From: Nocardia grenadensis NBRC 108939
GTDB taxonomy: Bacteria > Actinomycetota > Actinomycetes > Mycobacteriales > Mycobacteriaceae
DNA length: 64,000 nt
Direction of reading: 5' to 3'
NCBI RefSeq assembly: GCF_001613445.1
Contig: NZ_BDCJ01000012.1
Coordinates: forward strand, 1 to 64,000
Shown in pieces: positions 21,833-30,687 of this stretch; the stretch's first letter is position 1; each line of letters opens with the position of its first letter. The position numbers were made by a program, and so were the translations under genes. The notes under the pieces were generated by a model, which saw only the letters and a list, made by a program, of their open reading frames with translations, was not told the DNA's origin and made no database searches.

Positions 21833-22972
21833 ATGGTCCGCTATGCCCGGGCGCTTGCGGGGGTACTGACACTGGTTGCGGCGCTGTGCGCCGGACTGCC
21901 GGGGGCCGTCGCACGGGCGCAGGCGGCCTGGTATCCGGGGCGTCTGCTCTCGGCCGGACTGCTCGACCGGCCGTGGGCCGGGCTCGACGGTGTGCGGCGC
22001 ATCGAATACGTCACCACCGGCCCGGGCGGTGAACTGGTTCCCGCCGCCGCCCTGGTACGCATTCCTGAGGGGCCGGCCCCGGAAGGGGGCCGCCGGGTGG
22101 TCGCCTGGGACCACGGCACCTCCGGGCTCGCGCAGAACTGCGGTCTCACCGGCTCGGAGGCACTCGAACGGGACACCGGCCCGACCGTGGCGCGCTTCAA
22201 CGACGCCGGATACGCCGTCGTCGCCCCCGACTACATCGGGCTGAGCCCCAATTCACCGGGTCCCCATCCGTATCTGCACACCACGAGCGAGGCCACCGCC
22301 ACCATCGACGCGGTCCGCGCCGCCCGCTCCGCCTACCCCGGCCTCGCCCCGAGCTGGGCGGTGGCCGGGTGGTCGCAGGGTGGACATGCCGCGCTCGGCA
22401 CCGGCCGGCTCGCTCCCGAGTACGCCCCCGAACTCGATTTCCGCGGTACCGCCGCCTTGGCCCCGGTCAGCAATCTGGAGAGCATGTTCCTGCGTTCGCG
22501 CCCGGATCAGCCCGAGCTGCCCGGATATGTGGGCCGGTCCGCGCCCATGGTGCTCGCCGGTATGGTCGGCGCCCGGCTGGGCCCCGAGGTCGGCGACTTC
22601 CTGACCCCGCAGGGCCGCAAGTTCATCGCCGGAATCAGCGCCGGCTGCAGTGCACAGGCCGAGGCCATGCTGTACACCACGGAGATCGGCTCCCTGGTAT
22701 CGCGCCCCCTCGACGACCCGGATTTCGCGTCGGTGGCGCGCGACTATATGAGCGTGCCGATCAGCGGCTACCAGGATCCGATTCTGGTCGTCCACGGCAC
22801 CTACGACACCGTCGTCCCGCTACCACTGACCCTTGCGCTGATGGGGCAGTTCGCCCTGAACGGCACGCAGCATATGGTCCAGATCCTCGAGGCCGGCCAC
22901 GAAGACCTGGAGGAGAACGGCGGCCTCGACCACACCCTCACCTTCCTCGACAAAGTGCTCCCGGCCGACTGA
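21833..22972 (+). CDS. Secreted lipase (LIP family alpha/beta hydrolase)
   Basis: This 379-residue protein has a cleavable signal peptide (MVRYARALAGVLTLVAALCA, likely cut near ARAQA). Its body resembles the secretory lipase family: WDHGTSGLAQNCG forms the oxyanion region and AGWSQGG carries the nucleophile Ser181. Late Asp (GTYDTVVP) and His (EAGHEDLEEN) candidates complete a triad. It likely hydrolyses acylglycerols or other esters outside the plasma membrane. The ATG at 21833 follows AGAGGAGAG. It converges with the acyl-CoA dehydrogenase gene, with only 4 nt between the stops. Confidence 0.85.
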   Translation: MVRYARALAGVLTLVAALCAGLPGAVARAQAAWYPGRLLSAGLLDRPWAGLDGVRRIEYVTTGPGGELVPAAALVRIPEGPAPEGGRRVVAWDHGTSGLAQNCGLTGSEALERDTGPTVARFNDAGYAVVAPDYIGLSPNSPGPHPYLHTTSEATATIDAVRAARSAYPGLAPSWAVAGWSQGGHAALGTGRLAPEYAPELDFRGTAALAPVSNLESMFLRSRPDQPELPGYVGRSAPMVLAGMVGARLGPEVGDFLTPQGRKFIAGISAGCSAQAEAMLYTTEIGSLVSRPLDDPDFASVARDYMSVPISGYQDPILVVHGTYDTVVPLPLTLALMGQFALNGTQHMVQILEAGHEDLEENGGLDHTLTFLDKVLPAD

Positions 22973-22976
22973 CCAC

Positions 22977-24596
22977 TCAGACGAACGCCCGTTCGATGAT
23001 CGCCGTCGTATCCACGCCAGTGGGCAGGGTCCCGAACGCGGCGCCCCAGTCCGCACCCAGCCGGGACGCGCAGAAGGCGTCGGCGACCGCGCGGTGGCCG
23101 TGCCGGACGAGCTGGGCGCCCTGTAGGACCAGCGCCATCAACTCGACGATCCGGCGCGCCCGGTACTCGATATCGCTGCGATCGGCCAGTTCCTTGCCGA
23201 CCAGGTCGATCGCGCGGTCCAGATGCGGGTTCTCGCCGCGCGCCCGGGAGACCTCGGCGAAGTACGCCTCCACGGTCTCGGGCTGGGTGCCCATCGCGCG
23301 CAGGGCGTCGAGCGCGGCCACATTGCCCGATCCCTCCCAGATCGACATGAGCGGCGCCTCCCGGTACAGCCGCGGCATCCCGGATTCCTCGACGTAACCG
23401 TTTCCACCGAAACATTCCAGGGCCTCGGCGGCGTGTGGGGCCGCGCGTTTGCATACCCAGTACTTGGTCACCGCGAGCGCGATCCGGCGCAGCGCGGCTT
23501 CGCCGGAGTCCGCCGCGGCGCGATCGGTGGCCCCGGCCAACCGCAGCATGACCGTGGTGGCGGCCTCGGATTCGAGCACCAGATCGGCGAGCACATTGCG
23601 CATCGCGGGCTGATCGACCAGCGCGGCACCGAACGCCTTCCGGTGGCGGGCGTGGTGCACCGCCCGTACGGCGGCCGTGCGCATCCCGACCGCGGACCCG
23701 ATCACGCAGTCGAGACGGGTCATGTTGACCATTTCGATAATGGTCTTCACCCCGGCGCCCTCCGCGCCGACCGGCCAGCCGATCGCGTTCTCGTATTCGA
23801 TCTCCGCGGACGCGTTCGATTTGTTGCCCAGTTTGTCCTTGAGCCGCTGGAGCCGGATCGGGTTGCGGGAGCCGTCGGGCAGCACTCGCGGCAGTAGGAA
23901 ACACGACAGCCCGCCCGGCGCCTGGGCCAGAGTGAGGAACATATCCGACATCGGTGCCGAGGTGAACCATTTATGTCCGACGAGCCGATACGTGCCGTCG
24001 GGTTGCGGGGTCGCGGTGGTGGTGTTGGCCCGGACATCGGACCCACCCTGTTTCTCCGTCATCGACATACCGGCGATGAGCCCCGCCTTGGTGGATGGTT
24101 CGCGCAGCCCGAAGTCGTAGGCGCGAGCGGTGAGCAGCGGTTCATATCGCGCCGCCAGTTCCGGATTGTGCCGCAGTGCCGGAATCGCGGCGTAGGTCAT
24201 GGAGACGGGACACATGTGCCCGGCATCGGCGGCGCCCCAGACGTAGAACTTGGCGGCCCGCGCCACATGGGCGCCGGCCCGGCTGTCGGCCCACGGGGCG
24301 GCGTGCAGCCCGTGTTCGACCGCCACCGCCATCAGCTCATGCCAGTACGGATGGAATTCCACCTCGTCGACGCGGTTGCCGTAGCGGTCGTGGGTGTGCA
24401 GGACGGGTGGATACTCGTTGGCGAGCCGGCCCCACTCCTGAACCTGCTCGGTACCGGCGAGCGTGCCGAGTTCACGCACTTCCGCCTCTGCCCACCCGGC
24501 GCCCTCCCGGTGCAGACCGGCCAGCAACGCCGGGTCCCGCGAGACCTCGAACGGAGTGATCGGCGGAACCTGGTTGACAACGTCGTGCGTGAGCAT
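22977..24596 (-). CDS. Acyl-CoA dehydrogenase, AidB/isovaleryl-type
   Basis: This 539-residue flavoprotein has motifs of the AidB-like branch: an N-terminal PPITPFEVSRDPALLAGL, the FAD/substrate region MSMTEKQGGSDVRANTTTA, the MVNMTRLDC segment, and near the C-terminus ECFGGNGYVEESGMPRLYREAP with IWEGSGNV. These are longer than ordinary acyl-CoA dehydrogenases (about 380 residues) and match AidB-like family length. It likely oxidises an acyl-CoA thioester or, as in E. coli AidB, works in alkylation stress. No electron-transfer flavoprotein gene is adjacent. The substrate is not determinable. Confidence 0.88.
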   Translation of the reverse strand: MLTHDVVNQVPPITPFEVSRDPALLAGLHREGAGWAEAEVRELGTLAGTEQVQEWGRLANEYPPVLHTHDRYGNRVDEVEFHPYWHELMAVAVEHGLHAAPWADSRAGAHVARAAKFYVWGAADAGHMCPVSMTYAAIPALRHNPELAARYEPLLTARAYDFGLREPSTKAGLIAGMSMTEKQGGSDVRANTTTATPQPDGTYRLVGHKWFTSAPMSDMFLTLAQAPGGLSCFLLPRVLPDGSRNPIRLQRLKDKLGNKSNASAEIEYENAIGWPVGAEGAGVKTIIEMVNMTRLDCVIGSAVGMRTAAVRAVHHARHRKAFGAALVDQPAMRNVLADLVLESEAATTVMLRLAGATDRAAADSGEAALRRIALAVTKYWVCKRAAPHAAEALECFGGNGYVEESGMPRLYREAPLMSIWEGSGNVAALDALRAMGTQPETVEAYFAEVSRARGENPHLDRAIDLVGKELADRSDIEYRARRIVELMALVLQGAQLVRHGHRAVADAFCASRLGADWGAAFGTLPTGVDTTAIIERAFV

Positions 24597-24886
24597 CCAT
24601 CGATTATGCGTCCTATGTCACATGGCGGACCTTCGGGGGATCGGGACCGGTCGGTATCGATGGCACCCGTCCTTCCGGGTTCGTGGCCGAGAACAGCCAC
24701 GGCGCCGCCGAGATATTCCACATCGCCGACGCCCTCTCCGCGACCCACGGCCGTCCGCGCCACCAGGCTCCGCCTCGACGAACGAGGGGTGGTGATCGGG
24801 CCGGTCACGTGCCGGCCTCGGCTGGATACCGGCGGCGGATGCGGTGCCGTGCGCGGCGTCCCGGAAACAACGGTTAACCTGTGCGG

Positions 24887-26353
24887 ATGCGCCGCTTGAG
24901 CGTTGTCGACGAAATCTTCCTGCGCACCCATCAGGGGCTCGGCACCCCGATCGCGCTCCAGGGCCTGTGGCGCACCGCGGGGGCGGTGGAACCCGAAGTT
25001 CTCGCACAACTGCACGGGGCATTACGCAGCGGGCCGCTCGCCCGCCGGGTGATCCGGCCCCGGGTCCCGGGCGCTCGGGCGCGGTGGCAGCGCAACGATC
25101 GCGCTCATCGGCTCGACCGGCACCATACGGCACTCATGCCCGCCGAGATCCCGTACTGGGCCGACGCGTGTGGTGCCGACCTGGATCCCGAACACGGCCC
25201 GGGCTGGCGGCTGTCGGCGGCGCCACTTACCGACGGGGGCACGATCGTGGCCCTCACCTGCTCCCATGTGCTCGCCGATGCCCGGGGGCTGATCCTCGCG
25301 GTGGAACAAGCACTCGAGGCGGTGAATCCGGTTCGCGCGGTGGATATCCCGCGAGCCCGGCCGGGGACGGAGCCGGGCGGCGAGGTCGGGGGCGGTTCGG
25401 ATTCGGACTGGCTCGATGCGGCGCGTATCTGGGCGACGGTGGGGCTTGGTGGTGTGCGGGCCGCCGCGGCCCGGATACCGCGTGGAATCCGAGGGCCCGG
25501 AACCGGCAGATCGGCCGCCGGACGTCCACGGGTAGCGCCCGGGGCCGGAGGTATTCCACGTACCGCGCACGCCCCGGCCCGCCTCGTCGCCGGGCCGGGG
25601 CTCGACCGCTCGGCTCGAGCCGAGCGACCTGCCGGGTACGCCGCGCGCGCAGCGGAACTCGAACCCGTCGGTCCGTCCGGACCTGCCGAAATCTCCATCC
25701 ACGCCCCGCTGAACGAACCCGCGCTGATCTTCCGCTGCCCGGCGGCGGCCTGGGCGGCGGTCGCCGCGAAATATGGAGGTACAGCCAACAGCCTGTTCAT
25801 CTGGCTCGTCGCGAACACGCTGTGGGCCGCTGGTTTTCCCGGTGCCGAGATCGCGGCGAGCCTGCCCGTGGACACCCGGGAGGAACCCGGGATCGACAAT
25901 GATCTGGCGGTGACCGAGATCACGGTGGCCGCGGGGGATGGTCCGGCCGAGATCCGCGCGAAGAGCCGGTCGGCCTACGAGCGGCGGATGACCAGCCCCG
26001 GGGGACTACCGGAGGAGTTCCTCTACCTGGTGCCCGACAAAGTGGCTCATCTGCTGTCCCGGGGAGCGGGAGAACGCGACATCCTGTGCTCGAATATCGG
26101 CGCGATCCCGTCGGCGCTGTCCACCCTCGGGCCGTACGAGTGCACCGGTATCGCCACCCGGGCCGTTCATCCCGGCCTCGACTACGCGCGGCGGCCGCGC
26201 ACCCGGCTGTCCGGCTACCTGTGCCGATTCGGGGACGACCACGTTCTGACCGTCGCGAGTCTCTACCCGGAACAGGTGGCCGATGCGGCCGCACTGCACC
26301 GGCTGGTCACCGCGACCGCCGCGCGGGTGGATCTGCCGATCCAGCCGTGGTGA
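24887..26353 (+). CDS. Condensation/PapA-WS/DGAT-like acyltransferase homologue
   Basis: This 488-residue protein begins MRRLSVVDEIFLRTHQG, typical of actinobacterial acyltransferases related to PapA5 and wax ester synthases. The active-site motif reads SHVLADARG (His127, Asp131), a variant of HxxxDG, and the second half has NSLFIWLVANTLW and SLPVDTREEPGIDND segments expected of this fold. Residues about 150-250 are an unusual Arg/Pro/Gly/Ala-rich insertion between the two halves. Either ATG 24887 or GTG 24881 could start it. The acyl donor and acceptor are unknown. It converges with pgi, with stops 3 nt apart. Confidence 0.72.
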   Translation: MRRLSVVDEIFLRTHQGLGTPIALQGLWRTAGAVEPEVLAQLHGALRSGPLARRVIRPRVPGARARWQRNDRAHRLDRHHTALMPAEIPYWADACGADLDPEHGPGWRLSAAPLTDGGTIVALTCSHVLADARGLILAVEQALEAVNPVRAVDIPRARPGTEPGGEVGGGSDSDWLDAARIWATVGLGGVRAAAARIPRGIRGPGTGRSAAGRPRVAPGAGGIPRTAHAPARLVAGPGLDRSARAERPAGYAARAAELEPVGPSGPAEISIHAPLNEPALIFRCPAAAWAAVAAKYGGTANSLFIWLVANTLWAAGFPGAEIAASLPVDTREEPGIDNDLAVTEITVAAGDGPAEIRAKSRSAYERRMTSPGGLPEEFLYLVPDKVAHLLSRGAGERDILCSNIGAIPSALSTLGPYECTGIATRAVHPGLDYARRPRTRLSGYLCRFGDDHVLTVASLYPEQVADAAALHRLVTATAARVDLPIQPW

Positions 26354-26356
26354 GCG

Positions 26357-27994
26357 TCAGCGGTTGGTGCGGTACCAGCGGATCAGCGCGTCCGTGGACG
26401 AATCGTCCTGCGGTGCGGGTTCTTCCGGATCGGTGAGCAGTGGCGCCAATGCGAGGGCCTGCTGTTTGCCCAGCTCCACACCCCACTGGTCGAAGCTGTC
26501 GATCCCCCAGATCACACCCGCCACGAACACCTGGTGCTCGTACAGCGCGATCAGCTGGCCCAGCACCGCGGGGGTGAGCCGGGGCGCGAGGATCGTGGTG
26601 CTGGGCCGGTTTCCGGGCATTACCTTGTGCGGTACCAATTCCGGCGGTGTGCCCTCGGCGGCGATCTCCTCGGCGGTCTTCCCGAAGGCCAGCACCTTGG
26701 TCTGCGCGAACAGATTGCTCATCAGGATGTCGTGCATACTGCCGGTGCCGTCGCGGGTGGGCAGATCGTCGGTCGGCTGGGCGAAACCGATGAAATCGGC
26801 GGGAATCAACCGGGTGCCCTGGTGCAGGAGCTGGTAGAAGGCATGCTGACCGTTGGTGCCGGGTTCGCCCCAGAAGATCTCGCCGGTGGTGGTGGTGACC
26901 GGGGTACCGTCCGCTCGCACCGATTTACCGTTCGACTCCATCGTGAGCTGCTGCAGATAGGCCGGGAAGCGGGCGAGATCGTTGGAGTACGGCAGCACCG
27001 CGCGCGACTGCGCGCCGAAGAAGTTCGCGTACCACACGCCGAGCAGAGCCAGCAGGGCCGGCGCGTTCTCCGCCAGCGGCGCCGTGGCGAAATGGCGGTC
27101 CATATCGTGCATACCGGCGAGGAATTCGGCGAACCTGGCCGGACCGATCGTCACCATGACCGACAGGCCGATGGCCGAATCCACCGAATACCGGCCGCCG
27201 ACCCAATCCCAGAAGCCGAACATATTGTCGGTGTCGATACCGAACTCGGCGACCCGCCCGGCGTGTGTGGACACCGCGACGAAATGTTTCGCTACGGCGT
27301 CCGGGCCGAGGGCGTCGACCAGCCAGCGACGCGCGGCGGTGGCGTTGGTCAGCGTCTCCAGGGTCGAGAAGGTTTTGGAGGCCACGATGAACAGGGTGGT
27401 CGCCGGATCCAGATCCGTCAGTGTGGCCACCAGATCGGCGGGATCGACATTGGAGACGAACCGCGCACCGATACCGGCGTCCGCGTAATGACGCAGCGCC
27501 TGATGCACCATCACGGGGCCGAGATCCGAACCGCCGATACCGATGTTCACCACCGTGCGGATGCGCTCACCGGTCGCACCGCGCCAGTCGCCCGAACGTA
27601 CCGAGTCGGCGAAGGCACCCATCCGGTCGAGTACCTCGTGTACGGCGGCGACCGCGTCCGCGCCGTCGATGGTGAGGGAACTGCCCTTCGGCAACCGCAG
27701 GGCGGTATGACCCACCGCCCGGTCCTCGGACGTGTTGATGTGTTCACCACGCAGCATCCGGTCGCGCTGCGTCTCCACACCCGCTTCCCGGGCGAGTTCC
27801 ACCAGCAATTGCAGGGTCTCCCGGGTGATGCGATGCTTGCTGTAGTCGATTCGCAGCTCACCCGCGGTCAGCGTGAGATCCCGGCCGCGCGGCGGATCTT
27901 CGGCGAACAGATCCCTCAGTTGTAGGGCGGCGATCGCAGTGTGGTGATCGCGCAATTTCTGCCATGCCGCCGATGCGGTTATGTCGACGCTCAC
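26357..27994 (-). CDS. pgi: Glucose-6-phosphate isomerase
   Basis: This 545-residue enzyme interconverts glucose-6-phosphate and fructose-6-phosphate in glycolysis and gluconeogenesis. The PGI signatures [15 protein letters not shown] and [17 protein letters not shown], the [18 protein letters not shown] region and the catalytic [13 protein letters not shown] segment are present. The length is standard. Orientation and neighbours match M. tuberculosis Rv0946c, next to chorismate mutase and uvrD1, but here a 2-kb insertion (repeat region plus an aldehyde dehydrogenase) lies between pgi and the chorismate mutase. Confidence 0.97.
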   Translation of the reverse strand: MSVDITASAAWQKLRDHHTAIAALQLRDLFAEDPPRGRDLTLTAGELRIDYSKHRITRETLQLLVELAREAGVETQRDRMLRGEHINTSEDRAVGHTALRLPKGSSLTIDGADAVAAVHEVLDRMGAFADSVRSGDWRGATGERIRTVVNIGIGGSDLGPVMVHQALRHYADAGIGARFVSNVDPADLVATLTDLDPATTLFIVASKTFSTLETLTNATAARRWLVDALGPDAVAKHFVAVSTHAGRVAEFGIDTDNMFGFWDWVGGRYSVDSAIGLSVMVTIGPARFAEFLAGMHDMDRHFATAPLAENAPALLALLGVWYANFFGAQSRAVLPYSNDLARFPAYLQQLTMESNGKSVRADGTPVTTTTGEIFWGEPGTNGQHAFYQLLHQGTRLIPADFIGFAQPTDDLPTRDGTGSMHDILMSNLFAQTKVLAFGKTAEEIAAEGTPPELVPHKVMPGNRPSTTILAPRLTPAVLGQLIALYEHQVFVAGVIWGIDSFDQWGVELGKQQALALAPLLTDPEEPAPQDDSSTDALIRWYRTNR

Positions 27995-28140
27995 ACTGGC
28001 CGAGCGTACAACCCACGGGCCCCGGACGCAGGCGCGGCCGGGGCCCGTGGCGGGTCCCGGCCGCCGGACGAAGGCGAACGAAGGTGGTTGCCCACCGGTA
28101 ACTCCGGCGGGTCGGGTGCAGCTCTCAGGTGTCTTTCATC

Positions 28141-28223
28141 CGATCTGGATGGGGTCTGCGTTCGTGGTCGGGGCCCGCCCCTGGCTCCGGAGCGACAGAG
28201 CGAAGGAGCGAAGCGATTGAGCG
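28141..28223 (+). repeat. Dispersed intergenic repeat, copy 1 (partial)
   Basis: This copy shares the core GTGGTCGGGGCCCGCCCC, then CTCCGGAGCGACAGAGCGAAG and AGCGAAGCGATTGAGCG, with copies at 28319 and 56007. It lacks the right part (GAAGAATCGGG onward) found in the other two, so it appears truncated. Confidence 0.6.
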
Positions 28224-28318
28224 TGTGCAGTCGACAGTCCAGAGGCCGGTGACCAGTGAGCACTTATCGAGTCGTGCGCCTCCCCAGGCCGGTCGAGGCC
28301 GGCACGCACCTTCCGCCT

Positions 28319-28456
28319 ATTCCGGATGGTCTACCTCAATGGTCGGGACCGCCCCGGGTTCTGGACCGACGGAGCGAAAGAGCGCAGCGACTGAGCGGAG
28401 CAGGAAGAATCGGGGTTACCGGGCCTCGACCCGCCCCGCCGGAGGCGGAGCAATAG
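28319..28456 (+). repeat. Dispersed intergenic repeat, copy 2
   Basis: This copy of about 138 bp contains, in order, CCGGATGGTCTACCTC, TGGTCGGGACCGCCCC, a GAGCGA/AGCGCAGCGACTGAGCGG stretch, GAAGAATCGGG and a final CCGGAGGCGGAGCAATAG. The same blocks occur in the same order at 56007-56147. It ends about 40 nt before the aldehyde dehydrogenase start. Confidence 0.7.
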
Positions 28457-28495
28457 ACACTGTTTTCTGCTGGTTCCGCGCATAGGCTGGCCGGT

Positions 28496-29950
28496 ATGGC
28501 ATCGGAAACCGAAGTACTCGCATCCGTCCCGAAGCAACTGTGGATCGGCGGACCCGTCGACGCCACCGGCGGGGGCACCTTCGCGGTGCACAACCCGGCG
28601 AACCGCGAGGTGCTGGCCGAGGTGGCGGACGGGACTCCGGAGGACGCCGTGCGGGCCCTGGACGCCGCGGTCGCGGTTCAGGCGGACTGGGCCGCGACCC
28701 CGGCCCGCGAGCGCGGGGAGATCCTGCGGGCGGTCTTCGAACGCATCACCGCGCGCGCCGAGGAATTCGCCCTGCTGATGACCCTGGAGATGGGCAAGGC
28801 TCTGCCGGAGAGCCGTAACGAGGTCCGCTACGGGGCCGAGTTCTTCCGCTGGTTCGGCGAGGAGGCCGCGCGTATCCACGGCCGCTATCTGCACGCACCC
28901 TCGGGCACCGGCCGCATCCTGGTGCACAAGCAGCCGGTCGGTCCCTGTCTGGCGATCACGCCGTGGAACTTCCCGCTCGCGATGGGTACCCGCAAGATCG
29001 GCCCCGCGCTGGCGGCGGGCTGCACCATGATCGTGAAACCGGCCTCGGCGACCCCGCTCACCATGCTGCTGCTGGCGAAGTTGTGCTCCGAGGCCGGTCT
29101 GCCCGACGGCGTGCTGTCGGTGATCACCTCCCGCCGATCCGGCGCGGTGACCCAGCCGCTGCTCGACGATCCCCGGTTGCGCAAGCTCACTTTCACCGGA
29201 TCCACCGAGGTCGGTCGCACCCTCGTCGAGAAATCCGCGTCCGGCCTGCTGCGCACGTCGATGGAACTCGGCGGGAACGCGCCGTTCGTGGTGTTCGACG
29301 ACGCCGATATCGATGCGGCCGTCGAAGGGGCCCTGCTGGCCAAACTGCGCAACGGCGGTGAGGCGTGCACCGCGGCCAACCGGTTCCACGTGCAGCGCGC
29401 GGTGGTCGAGGAGTTCACCGATAAGTTCGTGGCGGCGGTCAACGCACAGGTCCGGCTGGGCCCGGGTACCGATCCGGACACCACCCTCGGCCCCCTGGTC
29501 AGCGAGGATCAATTGAACACCGTCGCCGAACTGGTCGACGACGCGGTCGGTGCGGGCGCGTCGGTCCGCGTCGGCGGGAAAGCTCCGAGCGGTCCGGGCT
29601 GGTTCTATCCGGCGACCGTGCTCACCGATATCCCCGCGGGGGCGCGGATCCTCCGCGAGGAGGTTTTCGGCCCGGTGGCGCCGATCGTCGCCTTCGACAC
29701 CGAGGAAGAGGGGCTGGCCGCCGCCAACAACACCGAGTTCGGGCTGGTGAGCTACATCTACACCCGGGATCTCGACCGGGCGCTGCGGGTGGCCGAGGGG
29801 CTGGAGAGCGGAATGGTGGGGGTGAACCGCGGGGTGATCTCGGACCCGGCGGCCCCGTTCGGCGGCGTCAAGGCGTCCGGTTTCGGCCGGGAAGGCGGTA
29901 CCGAGGGGATCGAGGAATACCTGTCGACCAAGTACATCGCCATGACGTGA
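28496..29950 (+). CDS. NAD(P)-dependent semialdehyde (succinate-type) dehydrogenase
   Basis: This 484-residue aldehyde dehydrogenase has the catalytic Cys291 in GGEACTAANRF, general-base Glu257 in SMELGGNAP, the ITPWNFPLAMGTRK cofactor segment, the FTGSTEVGRTL loop and a C-terminal SGFGREGGTEGIEEYLSTKY. These features place it in the succinate-semialdehyde dehydrogenase group (GabD-like), which oxidises succinate semialdehyde to succinate. No gabT or GABA-pathway gene is adjacent, so the physiological aldehyde is inferred. A strong hairpin follows the gene. Confidence 0.88.
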   Translation: MASETEVLASVPKQLWIGGPVDATGGGTFAVHNPANREVLAEVADGTPEDAVRALDAAVAVQADWAATPARERGEILRAVFERITARAEEFALLMTLEMGKALPESRNEVRYGAEFFRWFGEEAARIHGRYLHAPSGTGRILVHKQPVGPCLAITPWNFPLAMGTRKIGPALAAGCTMIVKPASATPLTMLLLAKLCSEAGLPDGVLSVITSRRSGAVTQPLLDDPRLRKLTFTGSTEVGRTLVEKSASGLLRTSMELGGNAPFVVFDDADIDAAVEGALLAKLRNGGEACTAANRFHVQRAVVEEFTDKFVAAVNAQVRLGPGTDPDTTLGPLVSEDQLNTVAELVDDAVGAGASVRVGGKAPSGPGWFYPATVLTDIPAGARILREEVFGPVAPIVAFDTEEEGLAAANNTEFGLVSYIYTRDLDRALRVAEGLESGMVGVNRGVISDPAAPFGGVKASGFGREGGTEGIEEYLSTKYIAMT

Positions 29951-29958
29951 CAGACAGT

Positions 29959-29997
29959 ACGAACCGCCCTGGGGCGTGGTCACCCGGGGCGGTTCGT
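29959..29997 (+). terminator. Hairpin after aldehyde dehydrogenase
   Basis: An 11-bp perfect stem pairs ACGAACCGCCC (29959-29969) with GGGCGGTTCGT (29987-29997), starting 9 nt after the stop. The downstream gene is convergent, so it may serve both directions. Confidence 0.65.
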
Positions 29998-30042
29998 GAG
30001 GTTGCGGCGGTCTGTGGGCCGCCGCGTCGGTTTCTGTGGGGC

Positions 30043-30354
30043 CTAGCGGCCCAGACGTCCGCGTCCGAGACGCAGCAGCAGCATCGCCAGGGTGTGACCT
30101 TCCTGACCGAGTTCGCTGAAGCGCTCCAGCACTTTCATCTCCCGGCTGTGCACCAGGCGGGTGCCCCCGGAAGCCATCCGGGTCTGGCCGATGATCCGCG
30201 AGACCTCTGATCGGCGCTTGATGGCCGCAAGGATCTCCGCATCGAGCCGGTCGATCTCCTTACGGAGCTTCTCGATCTCGGCTTCGGTCCGAGGGAGCTC
30301 CGAGTCCGTGTCGGTAGTCGAACCCGACCCGGTCGCCGTAGCGGGTGTGCTCAT
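30043..30354 (-). CDS. Chorismate mutase (AroQ type)
   Basis: This 103-residue intracellular AroQ-type chorismate mutase converts chorismate to prephenate on the route to Phe and Tyr. The helix EIEKLRKEIDRLDAEILAAI, the KRRSEVSRIIGQTRM segment and the C-terminal LLLRLGRGRLGR match M. tuberculosis Rv0948c, whose activity depends on complex formation with DAHP synthase through that Arg/Leu/Gly tail. No signal peptide is present. The ATG follows a good ribosome-binding site (AGGAGATGAGAA). The divergent neighbour is uvrD1, as in mycobacteria. Confidence 0.93.
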   Translation of the reverse strand: MSTPATATGSGSTTDTDSELPRTEAEIEKLRKEIDRLDAEILAAIKRRSEVSRIIGQTRMASGGTRLVHSREMKVLERFSELGQEGHTLAMLLLRLGRGRLGR

Positions 30355-30687
30355 TTCTCATCTCCTCGTGTCAGAACCTGGATCGGCGCCGAGGCGCGTC
30401 GTATTACCGATCCAGAGCTCTTCCACCGCGTGAAAAAGACCCGGCGGGTCTGGTAGTGCCGTTCCCCCGTCCCGTCGGGCCTCAGGTGCCCGGTCTGCGG
30501 CCCAGCTGTCCACACAACCGGCGCGGATGTTTCGCTGAAGGGCAAACCATATTGCCAGTTTGCCACGGCAACCGATGTATGCAAAACGCTCACTGGTGGG
30601 GACACCGACCCACCGGGTGGTCCCGTCGGCGACGAATTCGGCCGAGTGTTCGATCGTGTCGGGTCGCGGCGGTAGCGTGAACAGACG
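30355..30687 (+). other. Divergent intergenic region, chorismate mutase / uvrD1
   Basis: This 333-bp gap contains the promoters of both divergent genes. Its only clear structure is the inverted repeat at 30379-30414, described separately. No RNA gene or small protein could be supported. Confidence 0.5.
30379..30414 (-). promoter_or_regulatory. Inverted repeat in the chorismate mutase leader
   Basis: TGGATCGG (30379-30386) and CCGATCCA (30407-30414) form a perfect 8-bp inverted repeat with a small inner CGCC/GGCG stem. It begins 25 nt upstream of the minus-strand chorismate mutase ATG. It could be an RNA leader hairpin or an operator; the sequence does not decide. Confidence 0.4.

Larger units (their letters stand above)
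27995..28495 (+). other. Intergenic region with two dispersed-repeat copies
   Basis: This 501-bp gap separates the divergent pgi and aldehyde dehydrogenase genes. It carries two imperfect copies of a dispersed repeat (28141-28223 and 28319-28456). Short open frames here have no family-like sequence. Promoters for both flanking genes must lie here, but I could not identify them. Confidence 0.6.
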
